Positions 52,559-61,642 of a stretch of 64,000 nucleotides of DNA are shown in pieces. The DNA is from an uncultured bacterium. Its GTDB lineage: Bacteria; Cyanobacteriota; Vampirovibrionia; Gastranaerophilales; JAILCC01. Made by a program: the position numbers and the translations under genes. Location of the stretch: assembly GCA_949283935.1 (NCBI GenBank), contig CASDUJ010000008.1, forward strand, positions 1-64,000, in the 5' to 3' direction. Below the pieces are notes generated by a model, which was not told where the DNA came from, did not search any database, and saw only the letters and a list, made by a program, of their open reading frames with translations. The stretch's first letter is position 1, and the number at the start of each line of letters is the position of its first letter.

Positions 52559-53371
52559 ATGCAAAAACTTGATAAAATCCAAGCATTAATTGCAGGTGAT
52601 GGTGAATTGCCTGTGCATGTGGCAAGAATGGCTGCTAGAGAAGGTTTTGATATAATTTGTATTTCTTTGTCTTCTAAAAATAGAGATGGACTTTATAAAT
52701 ATTGCAAAAAAGTTTATTCTTTTGGGCCTGGAGAAATTATGAGAATTTTGGAGACTCTTCAGAACGAAAAGATAAAACAACTTACTTTTATAGGAAAAGT
52801 ATCTAAAGAAATTTTATTTAGAAATCCAAGATTAGACAAAAAAGCAATAGAAATGTTAAAACTTGCCACAAAATTAAATGATGATGCTCTTATGATGCTT
52901 TTGGTAAATGAATTAGAAAAAAATAATATTAAAGTTTTGGACCAAACTATATTTATCAAAGAATTGTTGGTAAAAAAAGGAATTTTAACAAAACTTGAAC
53001 CAACTGAAGAACAAAAAGCGGATATTAATTTTGGTTTTCAAATTGCAAAAGAAATAGGAAGACTTGATATTGGCCAAACTGTGGTGGTTCAAAATAAAAT
53101 GATACTTGCTATAGAAGCAATTGAAGGTACAGATAAAGCTATAGAAAGAGGCGCAAAACTTTCAAACAAAGCCGCAATAGTTGTCAAAGTAAGTAAACCT
53201 ACACAAGATAAAAGATTTGACATTCCCACGGTTGGATTAAAAACATTAAAAACAATGAGACGTTTTGGAGCTAATGTACTTGCAATTGAAGCAGGAGAGA
53301 CGTTTATTGTTGAAGAAGAAAAAATGATGAATTTTGCTAATAAATACAAAATGGTGGTAGTAGCGGTATGA
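52559..53371 (+). CDS. lpxI: UDP-2,3-diacylglucosamine pyrophosphatase LpxI
   Basis: A 270-residue DUF1009 protein: ALIAGDGELPVHVARMA, IGKVSKEILF, KLNDDALM with the metal-binding Asp pair, AIEAIEGTDKAIERG, and KPTQDKRFDIPTVGLKT near the end. It makes lipid X from UDP-2,3-diacylglucosamine in lipid A synthesis, in place of LpxH. Its stop overlaps the lpxB start by four bases. Confidence 0.93.
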   Translation: MQKLDKIQALIAGDGELPVHVARMAAREGFDIICISLSSKNRDGLYKYCKKVYSFGPGEIMRILETLQNEKIKQLTFIGKVSKEILFRNPRLDKKAIEMLKLATKLNDDALMMLLVNELEKNNIKVLDQTIFIKELLVKKGILTKLEPTEEQKADINFGFQIAKEIGRLDIGQTVVVQNKMILAIEAIEGTDKAIERGAKLSNKAAIVVKVSKPTQDKRFDIPTVGLKTLKTMRRFGANVLAIEAGETFIVEEEKMMNFANKYKMVVVAV

Positions 53372-54513
53372 AAAAATTATTTATTATAACAGGCGAACTT
53401 TCAGGAGATTTACATGCTGCAACAGTCGTAGAAGAATTAAAAAAAACTATGCCAGAACTTGAAATTGAAGGCATTGGCGGCAAAAATATGGCAAATGCAG
53501 GTGTTAAAATTTTCAAAGACCATTCCAAAATGGGTGTAGTAGGAATTAGTCCAAAAGCTATTTTTGATCATATAAAATTGGCTAAAGAAATTATTGATTA
53601 TTTAAATAATTCATTTAAACCGGATTTAGTTTTATTGGTTGATTATGGCGGATTTAATTTGAGAATTGCCAAATTTTTGAAAAAATATAATTTCGAAACT
53701 TTCTATTACATATCTCCACAAGTTTGGGCTTCTAGAAAAGGCAGAATTTCCAAAATTAGAAAATATATTTCTCAATTAATGGTTATTTTTCCATTTGAAG
53801 AAAAATTTTATAAAAAAGAAAATATTACAGCTAAATACGTTGGTCATCCTTTAGTTTCTCAATTATTTTTTGGATATCAAAAAGAAGATTTTATAAAACA
53901 AAATAATTTAAATGAAAATAAAAAAATTGTTGGGGTTTTCCCTGGTAGTAGAAAATTTGAACTTTCTTATATGATGCCAATTTATACTCAAGCTATAAAA
54001 GAAATTTTTGAACATCAGAAAAAAATACAATTTTGTATTTCTCAAGCAGAAAATATGGATGAAGCCTTCTTAAACAAATACATAGAAGATTTAAAACATG
54101 ATGGCATAGACATTAAATTAATAAAGGGTCAAAATCATGCTTTGTTGGCTTGTTCTGATGCTTTAATTTTAACTTCAGGAACTGTAACGCTTGAAGCTGC
54201 AATGTATGAAACACCTATGTGTGTCTGCTACAAAGGTCCATTGCCCTTTTATTGGATATACCTTGCAGTTAGGCATATTTCAAAAGTATCTTTGCCTAAT
54301 ATTGTTGCCGATAAAGATATTGTTCAAGAATTTATTCAACATAAAGCTCAGCCAGAATTTATTGCAAGTGAAATTTTGAGTCTTTTACATAATCAATCAA
54401 AACGAGAAAAAATGATCGCTGAGCTAAGAAATATAAAAGCTAAATTTGGAGAAAAAATAGCATCACAAGAAGTAGCAAAAACAATAAAGGAATATTTTGA
54501 TAATGAAAATTAA
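53368..54513 (+). CDS. lpxB: Lipid-A-disaccharide synthase
   Basis: A GT19 protein of 381 residues: ITGELSGDLHAATVVEEL, IEGIGGKNM, the substrate-site VDYGGFNLRIAK and YYISPQVWASRKGRI, GVFPGSRKFEL and LTSGTVTLEAAM, with the membrane-contact stretch LPFYWIYLAVR. It joins lipid X and UDP-diacylglucosamine into lipid A disaccharide. Central gene of the lipid A run; its last 11 bases overlap the acyltransferase gene. Confidence 0.95.
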   Translation: MKKLFIITGELSGDLHAATVVEELKKTMPELEIEGIGGKNMANAGVKIFKDHSKMGVVGISPKAIFDHIKLAKEIIDYLNNSFKPDLVLLVDYGGFNLRIAKFLKKYNFETFYYISPQVWASRKGRISKIRKYISQLMVIFPFEEKFYKKENITAKYVGHPLVSQLFFGYQKEDFIKQNNLNENKKIVGVFPGSRKFELSYMMPIYTQAIKEIFEHQKKIQFCISQAENMDEAFLNKYIEDLKHDGIDIKLIKGQNHALLACSDALILTSGTVTLEAAMYETPMCVCYKGPLPFYWIYLAVRHISKVSLPNIVADKDIVQEFIQHKAQPEFIASEILSLLHNQSKREKMIAELRNIKAKFGEKIASQEVAKTIKEYFDNEN

Positions 54514-55204
54514 AGGTTTAAGGTTAGAAGAAAAAACTCCTTTTCAACAATTTAAAATAAAACTTTTGTCTAACATAGCTTTTTCTTATCTTCATCAATT
54601 AGACATTCATGCGAAGAAATATTTAGTAAATTTTAAACCAGAAAATAAACCTGTAATTTATGCTATGTGGCATGGATACCAGTGGGGCTTAGGAGTTTTT
54701 CCAAAGGAATTTCGAAAAGATATTAATATTTTGATTAGTCCAAGTAATGATGGCGAAATGATTGCAAGAGTTTGTCATTTGTTAGGCTTTTCATTAATTA
54801 GAGGTTCTCATCAAAGAGAAGGAGAAAAAGCTTTACGGGAAATTATTTCGGCAACAAAAGAGGGTAAAAATATTGCTTTTATGGTAGATGGGCCAATAGG
54901 GCCGAAACAAAAGGTAAAAAAAGGTATTATAAAAATTGCAAAAATGACACAAGTACCTATAGTTCCAATTATTCCTTATACTTCAACAAAAATTTGCTTT
55001 AATTCTTGGGATAATTACCAAGTACCTACAAATATTTGGGCAAAAGGTTCTATGATTTTTGGTGATCCAATTTATGTAGATTCTGATGCAGATGAACAAA
55101 TGGAAAAAGAATGTAGATTGAAACTTGAAAATTATATGTTTGAATTAGAAAAAGACATAAAAATTGAACATAGAAATTATTGGAAAACAAAACAACAAAG
55201 ATAA
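54503..55204 (+). CDS. DUF374 lysophospholipid/lipid A acyltransferase-like protein
   Basis: A 233-residue protein of the DUF374 family: MWHGYQWGLGVFP (the H of HX4D-type site is in MWHG), LISPSNDGEMIAR, RGSHQREGEKALREI, FMVDGPIGPKQKVKKGIIKIA and VPIVPIIPYTS. Likely adds a fatty acid to lipid A or a glycolipid, as LpxL does. ATG 54503 overlaps the lpxB end; TTG 54497 is in frame. No membrane helix, so probably a peripheral membrane enzyme. Confidence 0.86.
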   Translation: MKIKGLRLEEKTPFQQFKIKLLSNIAFSYLHQLDIHAKKYLVNFKPENKPVIYAMWHGYQWGLGVFPKEFRKDINILISPSNDGEMIARVCHLLGFSLIRGSHQREGEKALREIISATKEGKNIAFMVDGPIGPKQKVKKGIIKIAKMTQVPIVPIIPYTSTKICFNSWDNYQVPTNIWAKGSMIFGDPIYVDSDADEQMEKECRLKLENYMFELEKDIKIEHRNYWKTKQQR

Positions 55205-55232
55205 TTAATGAAAAGTTTTTAGGAGATTAAAA

Positions 55233-55829
55233 ATGGCTAACTTTATAACAATTTTACGTATTATTTTAGCAATTATTACTGTAAGTTTATTATTTGTTCA
55301 AACGGTTCCTGTGTACATTTTAGCTTTTGTATTAACTGTTTTGGTAATTTGGATGGATGGACTTGATGGTTATGTGGCCAGAAAATTTAACGAAAGCTCC
55401 AGATTTGGTGCAGTGCTCGATATTTTAGGTGATAGAATTGTAGAAAATATTTATTGGATTACTTTTTGTGCGCTAAATTTTATCCCTGCCTGGATTCCTA
55501 TAGTGGTTGTTACAAGAGGTATTTTAACTGATGGAGTACGTTCTTTAGCTTTTGAAAAAGGTTATACAGCTTTTGGTTCGACTACTATGATGCAAGGAAA
55601 AATTGCAAAATTTATTGTAGCTTCTAATTTTTGCCGTTTTACTTATGCAGTTTGCAAAGCTATGGCTTTTGCTTTGCTTATTGCTGCTTATATTCCTATT
55701 GATTACCAATTTAAAAATGTTGTTACGGTTGTAGCTTATGTTTGTGTTTATGTATCTGTATTTTTCTGTGTTGTAAGAGGTTTACCTGTTTTAATAGAAA
55801 GTAAAAGATTTTTCCAAAATGATAAATAG
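55233..55829 (+). CDS. CDP-alcohol phosphatidyltransferase (PgsA-like)
   Basis: A 198-residue polytopic membrane protein with the full family motif: DGLDGYVARKFNESSRFG and VLDILGDR (DGx2AR, then Gx3Dx3D), membrane segments before and after. It would make phosphatidylglycerol phosphate or another phospholipid from CDP-diacylglycerol. AGGAG precedes the ATG. It lies between the lipid A genes and trmL, overlapping trmL by 11 bases. Confidence 0.9.
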   Translation: MANFITILRIILAIITVSLLFVQTVPVYILAFVLTVLVIWMDGLDGYVARKFNESSRFGAVLDILGDRIVENIYWITFCALNFIPAWIPIVVVTRGILTDGVRSLAFEKGYTAFGSTTMMQGKIAKFIVASNFCRFTYAVCKAMAFALLIAAYIPIDYQFKNVVTVVAYVCVYVSVFFCVVRGLPVLIESKRFFQNDK

Positions 55830-56289
55830 TGGTTTTAAAATAGTTTTAAATGAACCTGAAATCCCTCAAAATACAGGAAATATTGCAAGATTATGTGCTT
55901 GTACCGGTAGTGATTTGTTTTTGGTTGGTAAATTAGGCTTTTCTCTTAGTGAAAAATATATAAAACGTGCTGGCCTTGATTATTGGGATTCTGTAAATAT
56001 CAATCAATTTTCTTCTCTTGAAGAACTTTTTGAAAAATTTCCTTCAGAAGAAAAATATTTTTTAACTACAAAAGCTACTCAATCACATTTTCAAGCTAAT
56101 TTTAAAACAGGTTCTTTTCTAATATTTGGTAGCGAAACAAGAGGATTGCCGGTAAATATTATTCAAGCAAATTTTCAAAATGCTTTTAGAATACCTATGG
56201 TAAAAGGACAAAGAAGTTTAAATTTAGCTAATAGCGTTTCCATTGTTCTTTATGAAGCTATAAGACAAAGTGGGAATATTGCTTTTTGA
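55819..56289 (+). CDS. trmL: tRNA (cytidine/uridine34-2'-O)-methyltransferase TrmL
   Basis: A 156-residue SpoU-fold (trefoil-knot) methyltransferase: IVLNEPEIPQNTGNIARLCACTG, RAGLDYWD, IFGSETRGLP and IPMVKGQRSLNLANSVSIVLYEA. The N-E-IPxNTGNIAR start and the end are those of TrmL (YibK). It methylates the wobble ribose of tRNA-Leu. Overlaps pgsA by 11 bases. Confidence 0.95.
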   Translation: MINSGFKIVLNEPEIPQNTGNIARLCACTGSDLFLVGKLGFSLSEKYIKRAGLDYWDSVNINQFSSLEELFEKFPSEEKYFLTTKATQSHFQANFKTGSFLIFGSETRGLPVNIIQANFQNAFRIPMVKGQRSLNLANSVSIVLYEAIRQSGNIAF

Positions 56290-56331
56290 TTTTTTAAAAT
56301 TTTACATTAAAAAATTAAAAAGAGGTTACCA

Positions 56332-56484
56332 ATGCAAATAATACAATTCCAAAATTCTAATTTCCCTTTAGGTCTTTTTAGATTGAATAATGGACAAAAA
56401 TTTGTTGCTTTAAGACTAGCTTTTTTGCCTGTTTATACAAAACCTAAATATTCTATTGATCAGATTCAGGATTCTGGTCAATAA
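56332..56484 (+). CDS. 50-residue microprotein, unknown
   Basis: Not a routine call but AAGAGG lies seven bases before ATG 56332. The sequence (QIIQFQNSNFPLG, then FVALRLAFLPVYTKP) is basic and partly hydrophobic, without a clear membrane helix. It follows trmL by 42 bases in the same direction, and its last 32 bases overlap the bifunctional nuclease gene tail to tail. May be translated with the trmL operon. Confidence 0.5.
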   Translation: MQIIQFQNSNFPLGLFRLNNGQKFVALRLAFLPVYTKPKYSIDQIQDSGQ

Positions 56485-56962
56485 ATTTTTTGAAATCAGA
56501 TGGTTTTAAATTTTGAATAAAATCGTGAAAATCTTTTGCTTCTTTTTCTTCTTTTGGTTTGTTTGTACTAATTGTTGCATCACAAACTACGTTTTCTGTT
56601 ACGTAAATTGGAGAATCTGTTCTTAGTGCAATAGCAATAGCATCAGAAGGACGAGAGTCAATAACTATTTCATTTCCATCATCATCTACTAAAAGCAAAT
56701 TTGCAAAATATGTATCTTGACTTACATCATGAATTTCAACTCTTTCAAGCATATAACCAGTTTCTTCTAAAATACTACATATTAAATCATGTGTCATAGG
56801 CCGAGAAACTTCAATTCTCTCAATTTGTCTTATTATAGAGCTTGCTTCTGCAGATCCAATCCATATTGGTAAAGCTCTGGTGTTTTCTTTATCATTTAAA
56901 ACAACTATGGGAGAACCTGTTCTTGTATCTAGGGCAATGCCCATAACTTTCATTTCTATCAT
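56453..56962 (-). CDS. Bifunctional nuclease family protein (DUF151)
   Basis: A 169-residue protein: VMGIALDTRTGSPIVVLNDKEN, ALPIWIGSAEASSI, HDLICSILEETGYMLERVEI and IDSRPSDAIAIALRTDSPIYV are the conserved DUF151 blocks. Relatives have DNase and RNase activity and are found in many phyla, including cyanobacteria and plants. A leftward gene on its own, with no shared operon. Confidence 0.92.
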   Translation of the reverse strand: MIEMKVMGIALDTRTGSPIVVLNDKENTRALPIWIGSAEASSIIRQIERIEVSRPMTHDLICSILEETGYMLERVEIHDVSQDTYFANLLLVDDDGNEIVIDSRPSDAIAIALRTDSPIYVTENVVCDATISTNKPKEEKEAKDFHDFIQNLKPSDFKKFIDQNPESDQ

Positions 56963-57007
56963 AATTTCACCTAAATTTCTTATTAATTTTAAAATAACAC
57001 AAAAACA

Positions 57008-57047
57008 CCAAAAGCCTCTTCTGCTTTTAATCAGAAATTGTTTTTGG
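57008..57047 (-). terminator. Terminator hairpin after the zinc-ribbon gene
   Basis: On the minus strand CCAAAA (57042-57047) pairs with TTTTGG (57008-57013) and an inner TTCTG/CAGAA helix stacks inside; the 3' side continues as TGTTTTTGTG. Fair but not perfect. Confidence 0.6.
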
Positions 57048-57069
57048 GTAGTAATTTAATGTACAAAAT

Positions 57070-57402
57070 TTATTGATTTATTTCTTGAGTTTGTTCAGGT
57101 ATTTGTTCTTGGTTTTGTTCTTGTTCTTTTACACTTTTATAACATTCAGAACAATAAACTTCTTTTCCTTCTCTTGGCTTAAATGGTACAGTTGTTTCGC
57201 AGCCACATTTGGAACAATTAACTGTGTATCTTTTCTTTTGTCCAAATCTTTGTTTTTTTCTGGCATTTCTGCAAGCTGCACATCTTTTCGGTGTTGCAAA
57301 TCCCTTTTCTGCATAAAATTCTTGTTCTTCAGCAGAAAATACAAAAGTACAACCGCAATCTGAGCAAGTAAGTTCAATGTCTTGGTAAGTGTTTTCGAAC
57401 AT
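57070..57402 (-). CDS. Double zinc-ribbon protein (zf-trcl type)
   Basis: A 110-residue protein with four CxxC pairs: CSDCGC (about 12-17), CAACRN (about 42-47), CSKCGC (about 63-68) and CSECYK (about 83-88), so two zinc ribbons. Between are PKRC and a basic RKKQRFGQKKRY loop; the end is a Gln/Glu-rich tail. The layout matches the CxxC-x20-CxxC/zf-trcl family found in Gram-positives and others; no function is known. It may bind nucleic acid. Confidence 0.82.
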   Translation of the reverse strand: MFENTYQDIELTCSDCGCTFVFSAEEQEFYAEKGFATPKRCAACRNARKKQRFGQKKRYTVNCSKCGCETTVPFKPREGKEVYCSECYKSVKEQEQNQEQIPEQTQEINQ

Positions 57403-57509
57403 GATTTTTTCTTTCTTTTCTTATGTGAACTATTCTATTATCTTATTATTTTTGAAAAATGTAAAGTATAAATTTATATATGTTAAGTAGCTCAAGAATT
57501 TTTGGGTTT

Positions 57510-58526
57510 TTATTCTTTTAATTTTTCTATTCTTTGTCCTTGTTTTTCGTCTAATTCAAAAATGATTCTGGAAATTAATTGTATAAGTGTTAGTCCAACT
57601 AAAGAATCTGTTGAATTTACTATGTATAATTGTTTGTCTTTTAAATTCAATTCTTCGTTTTCTATTTTTTTCGAAAAAAATAATTTTGCTTTTATAGAAA
57701 TTTTTTTCGTATTTTCCTTTATATTTGTGCAAATAATTTCTCTTAGTTCTTCATTTTCTTTTTCACAAATATTAGTAATATAAATTTCATTTTCAGTATC
57801 TAAAAAAATTTCTATTTTGAAATATCCTAAAGAATTTGTGGATATGTAAAAAAGTATTTGGGAGTTTTCTTTTTCTTTGGTAGCTGTTTTAGCCTCAATT
57901 TCATTTAAATCTTTGTCTTGAGGTGGAACTAAAGGAAGCCAAGGTAAATACATTTGAATAATATCTCTTATAAATTCTTGCGGATTTATTTGAACAGAAT
58001 TTGCAATGGAAGCACCTATTAGCATTATTTCTTTAAGTTGGGAGATATTATTTTGGCTCATATTAGCTGTTCCCATATATTTTAAAAGTTTATCGGCCAT
58101 AAGTACTGAATTTTTATTTAAATATTCTGCTAAAGAAATAAGGTTAACCTTTGCATTAGATTGTAAAAGTGCTAGTAAGCTTGCATTAGCAGTGTTTGTT
58201 CCTTGAGTATTTAAATTTTTTAATATTGTTGCTAATTGTGAATTTGTTGAATTTATTGAAAATTCATTTAATAAATTTGTCCATTCTTTTGGGAGTCCCA
58301 ACATATCTCGCAAGAAAATATTTTGCTGAATATTGTTCATAATATTCGTTGCAGTTTTAGATATTTGTGTATGTAAATTTTCTATTTGCTTAGAATTGAA
58401 ATTTGATAAATTTTCATTATTAGATGTTGAAATATTAAATTCTTTTGTTTCAGTAGTTTTTTGCGGTGTAGTAGTTTTATTAACGGAAAAAACTAAAGAT
58501 GCTAAGTTGGAAATATTAAAATTCAT
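57510..58526 (-). CDS. Unknown protein, possibly FliK-like hook-length regulator
   Basis: A 338-residue protein. Residues 1-70 are Thr/Asn/Ser-rich and disordered, followed by a helical segment (TNIMNNIQQNIFLRDMLGLP, LLALLQSNAKVNLIS). The C-terminal third (ILFYISTNSLGYFKIEIFLD, then IYITNICEKENEELREII) has the LG-x-hydrophobic-x-hydrophobic two-strand pattern and following helix of FliK C-domains. A disordered N-terminus plus a compact C-terminal domain is the FliK layout. No flagellar neighbours here, so the call is weak. Confidence 0.5.
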   Translation of the reverse strand: MNFNISNLASLVFSVNKTTTPQKTTETKEFNISTSNNENLSNFNSKQIENLHTQISKTATNIMNNIQQNIFLRDMLGLPKEWTNLLNEFSINSTNSQLATILKNLNTQGTNTANASLLALLQSNAKVNLISLAEYLNKNSVLMADKLLKYMGTANMSQNNISQLKEIMLIGASIANSVQINPQEFIRDIIQMYLPWLPLVPPQDKDLNEIEAKTATKEKENSQILFYISTNSLGYFKIEIFLDTENEIYITNICEKENEELREIICTNIKENTKKISIKAKLFFSKKIENEELNLKDKQLYIVNSTDSLVGLTLIQLISRIIFELDEKQGQRIEKLKE

Positions 58527-58628
58527 TGTTCTTCCTAATAATCTTATGACAAAATGTTATCATATTTTTTTTCTTTGGTTAATTTTGTGTATTAAAAAAT
58601 TTAATGATTTAATAAAAAATAACAACAA

Positions 58629-58672
58629 AAAAGACTATTTGAATTTAATAAAAATTATTCAAATAGTCTTTT
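58629..58672. terminator. Strong intrinsic terminator after fabG
   Basis: A 16-pair perfect stem (58629-58644 with 58657-58672) and a 12-nt A/T loop, T-rich on both strands. Placed 17 bases past the fabG stop, it ends the leftward fatty-acid operon and could shield the upstream region of the FliK-like gene. Confidence 0.92.
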
Positions 58673-58688
58673 CTTTTTATATTATTTC

Positions 58689-59411
58689 CTACAAAGTTAA
58701 ACCACCATCTACGCCCAAAATTTGTGCTGTAATATATGTTCCGTCTAAAGCCAAAAATTTAACAGTTTTAGCTATATCTTCAGGTTCGCCAAGACGTTTT
58801 AGTGGGATATGTTCTGCTATTTTTTCGCCATCTAAATTTTTAGTCATATCTGTTTGAATAAATCCTGGCGCAACGGCATTTACTCTTATATTTCTTGATG
58901 CAAGTTCTTTTGCTAAAGATTTTGTAAAACCAATTAATCCTGCTTTTGCAGAACTGTAATTTGTTTGTCCCGCATTACCCATTACACCTGCAATACTTGT
59001 CATATTAATTATTGCACCTTGTCTTTGTTTCATCATAATTTTGCAAATGGGTTTGGTTACATTGAAAACACCAGTTAAATTTGTGTTAATTACTTGTTCC
59101 CATTCATCATCAGACATTCTAATAATAAGATTGTCTCGTGTAATACCTGCGTTGTTTACCAAAATATCTATAGTTTCAAAATCAACATGAATTTGCTCAA
59201 TTGCTTTTAGAGTTTCTTCTTTGTTTGCTACATCAAATTTGTAAGCTTTTGCTTTAATCCCTAAATCTTCAAGTTCTTTAATTGTTTCAAGAGCTTTAGC
59301 TTCATTTCCTGCATAAGTTATTGCTACATTACAACCAGCTTTGGCAAATTCAATTGCGCAAGCTTTACCTATTCCTCTGGAACCACCAGTTATTAATGCT
59401 GTTTTAGTCAT
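58689..59411 (-). CDS. fabG: 3-oxoacyl-ACP reductase
   Basis: A 240-residue short-chain dehydrogenase: TGGSRGIGKACA NADPH loop, NNAGITRDNL, catalytic Ser in MTSIAGVMG and Tyr-Lys in TNYSSAKAG, end GGLTL. First reduction step of fatty acid elongation. Two bases separate it from fabD. Confidence 0.96.
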   Translation of the reverse strand: MTKTALITGGSRGIGKACAIEFAKAGCNVAITYAGNEAKALETIKELEDLGIKAKAYKFDVANKEETLKAIEQIHVDFETIDILVNNAGITRDNLIIRMSDDEWEQVINTNLTGVFNVTKPICKIMMKQRQGAIINMTSIAGVMGNAGQTNYSSAKAGLIGFTKSLAKELASRNIRVNAVAPGFIQTDMTKNLDGEKIAEHIPLKRLGEPEDIAKTVKFLALDGTYITAQILGVDGGLTL

Positions 59412-59412
59412 A

Positions 59413-60348
59413 TTACACCTCTACTTTGTATTCATTTATTACATTTTCTAAATCTTTTATATTGCATATGGCGTAAGATTGTACATCTTTAAGAGTTTTG
59501 CGTACCATACCTGTTAAAACTTTTGCAGGACCTATTTCTATGAATGTATCTACTCCTTGTTCTTGTAAATAATTCAAAGTTTGAACCCACATAACAGGAG
59601 AATAAATTTGTGCCGGCATTTTTGCCCTAAAATCTTCTGCTTTTAACGTTGGTTTGGCATCAATGTTTGTTATTATCGGAAATTTTGCATCAGAAAGAGT
59701 TGCTTTATTTGAATATGTTTCAAATTCTTTTGCAGCATTTAACATTAATTTGCTATGAAATGCTCCACTTACTGCTAAAAGAATAGCTCTTTTGGCTCCA
59801 TTAGCTAAAGCAAGTTCATTCGCTTTAACTATTGCTTTTTCTTCTCCAGTTATAACTGTTTGTTCTGGAGTATTATAATTTGCTGCGTCAACATACCCCT
59901 CTTTTGAAGCTTCTGTTAATATTTTTCGCAAATTGTTTTCGTCTAAACCAATAATTGCGCTCATTGATCCAGTATTTATTTTACTCATTGCATTTGCTCT
60001 GGCATTTATTAACATTGCAGCCGTTTGTGTGTCAATAACTTCTGCTGAATAAAGCGCGGCATATTCTCCAAGACTATGTCCTGCTGCAAAATCTATAGGT
60101 ATCTTAAATTCAGATTTAAGTGCCTCTAAAATCGCTAATTCAACTGCTAAAATACACGGTTGAGCGTTTATGGTTTGTTTTAATTCCTCTTCTGTGCCAT
60201 CAAAAGCTAAATTTATTATGTTTTTACCTGTAATTTCGTTAAATTTATTAAAAACTTCTTTTGAACATGTGTATTTATCATAAAAATCTTTTCCCATTCC
60301 AGAACATTGTGAACCTTGTCCTGTAAATAAAAGAGCTGTCTTTCCCAT
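59413..60348 (-). CDS. fabD: Malonyl-CoA-ACP transacylase
   Basis: A 311-residue acyltransferase with FTGQGSQCSGMG, nucleophile elbow AAGHSLGEYAAL (Ser near 90), the GAFHSKLM His segment and EIGPAKVLTGM. Loads malonyl groups onto ACP. Operon order plsX, fabD, fabG; fabH, usually between plsX and fabD, is absent here. Confidence 0.96.
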   Translation of the reverse strand: MGKTALLFTGQGSQCSGMGKDFYDKYTCSKEVFNKFNEITGKNIINLAFDGTEEELKQTINAQPCILAVELAILEALKSEFKIPIDFAAGHSLGEYAALYSAEVIDTQTAAMLINARANAMSKINTGSMSAIIGLDENNLRKILTEASKEGYVDAANYNTPEQTVITGEEKAIVKANELALANGAKRAILLAVSGAFHSKLMLNAAKEFETYSNKATLSDAKFPIITNIDAKPTLKAEDFRAKMPAQIYSPVMWVQTLNYLQEQGVDTFIEIGPAKVLTGMVRKTLKDVQSYAICNIKDLENVINEYKVEV

Positions 60349-60373
60349 AATTTTCCCTCCAAATTTTTGTTAA

Positions 60374-61390
60374 TTAATCTACGGTTTTCATACTTTTTTC
60401 GTACATTTCAACAATTTTATCGTTAACTTCTTTTTCTACAGCTTCTTTTGCTACTCTTATCGCATTTTTTATTGCATAAGCTTTACTGCTTCCATGCGTA
60501 ATGACACTTACACCTTTGACTCCTAAAAGTAAAGCTCCGCCAATTTTTTCGTAATCTATTCGTTTTTTAAATCCACTAAAAATTTTCTTAGACAATAATC
60601 CAATAATTTTATTGTATAAAGAAGATTTGTATTCTTGTTTTAACATTTTGCTAACCATAGTTAAAGCACCTTCGGCTGTTTTTAAAATTACATTTCCAAC
60701 AAATCCATCACAAACTATAACTTGGCAATCTCCGGTAAAAACATCTCTTCCTTCAATATTTCCAATAAAATTCAAAAATTCTTTTTTGCTGTTTAAAAGA
60801 TTAAAAGTAGATTTGGCAAGTTCATTACCTTTTCCCTCTTCTTCTCCAATATTCATTAAACCTACTTTTGGGTTGTTGTATCCTAAAATTAATTGGGCAA
60901 AAATTCTTCCCATAATTGCAAATTCATATAGCATTTCCGGTTCACAATCTGAATTTGCACCACCGTCTAGCATAGCTACAGGCTTTTTTGTAGTTGGCAT
61001 TGTGCAACAAATAACGGGACGTTTTATTCCAGGAAGTCGTCCAAGTCCAAATAAACTTGCTGCCATTGCAGCTCCTGTGCTTCCTGCTGCTACTAAACCT
61101 TGAGATTCACCTTTAGCTACAGATTCAACTGTAAGTACAATAGATGCCCTTTTTTTTGCACGTAAAGCTTTTGCAGGGGATTCTCCCATTTCAATAACTT
61201 CGTCAGTATGCGTAATCCCTATATCAATTCCTTTAGTATCGTATTTTGCAAGTTCTTCTTTTATTTGAACTTCATTTCCAATAAGTTGAATTGATATATT
61301 GTATTCTTTTGCTGCTTCAACAGCTCCTTTTACAATCTCTAATGGGGCATAATCCCCTCCCATCGCATCTACTGCTATTTTTATTGGCAT
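60374..61390 (-). CDS. plsX: Phosphate acyltransferase PlsX
   Basis: A 338-residue protein with the family blocks IAVDAMGGDYAPLEIVKGA, GAAMAASLFGLGRLPGIKRP, MLDGGANSDCEPEML and CDGFVGNVILKTAEG. Makes acyl-phosphate from acyl-ACP, the donor for PlsY in phospholipid synthesis. It follows rpmF in the classic rpmF-plsX order. Confidence 0.96.
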   Translation of the reverse strand: MPIKIAVDAMGGDYAPLEIVKGAVEAAKEYNISIQLIGNEVQIKEELAKYDTKGIDIGITHTDEVIEMGESPAKALRAKKRASIVLTVESVAKGESQGLVAAGSTGAAMAASLFGLGRLPGIKRPVICCTMPTTKKPVAMLDGGANSDCEPEMLYEFAIMGRIFAQLILGYNNPKVGLMNIGEEEGKGNELAKSTFNLLNSKKEFLNFIGNIEGRDVFTGDCQVIVCDGFVGNVILKTAEGALTMVSKMLKQEYKSSLYNKIIGLLSKKIFSGFKKRIDYEKIGGALLLGVKGVSVITHGSSKAYAIKNAIRVAKEAVEKEVNDKIVEMYEKSMKTVD

Positions 61391-61417
61391 AATCCCTCTA
61401 CCCTATTGTTTATTTTG

Positions 61418-61624
61418 TTATTCTTCTTCTTGTTCAACTACAGCAACTTCTTTTTTGCTTGCTTTTTTATCTTTGTCATAATAACCGCAAGTTGCACAAA
61501 CAGTGTGAGCCAATTTTGTATCTCCACATTGTTTACAAGTTGTTGTTGTTGGTAATGTTGCTTTCCAATTAGCACGTCTTTTTGCCTGTGCTGAAGCGCC
61601 TGTTCTTTTCTTTGGTACTGCCAT
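61418..61624 (-). CDS. rpmF: 50S ribosomal protein L32
   Basis: A 68-residue basic protein: AVPKKRTGASAQAKRRANWK start and a four-Cys zinc site in TTCKQCGDTKLAHTVCATCG. The acidic tail after YYDKDKKASKK is longer than usual. Part of the DUF177-rpmF-plsX run. Confidence 0.95.
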   Translation of the reverse strand: MAVPKKRTGASAQAKRRANWKATLPTTTTCKQCGDTKLAHTVCATCGYYDKDKKASKKEVAVVEQEEE

Positions 61625-61642
61625 AATGTTTTTTCACCTCTT

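Noticed and set aside
54307-54314. GCCGATAA on the + strand
   Set aside because: It lies inside lpxB coding sequence (Ala-Asp-Lys codons), far from any gene start.
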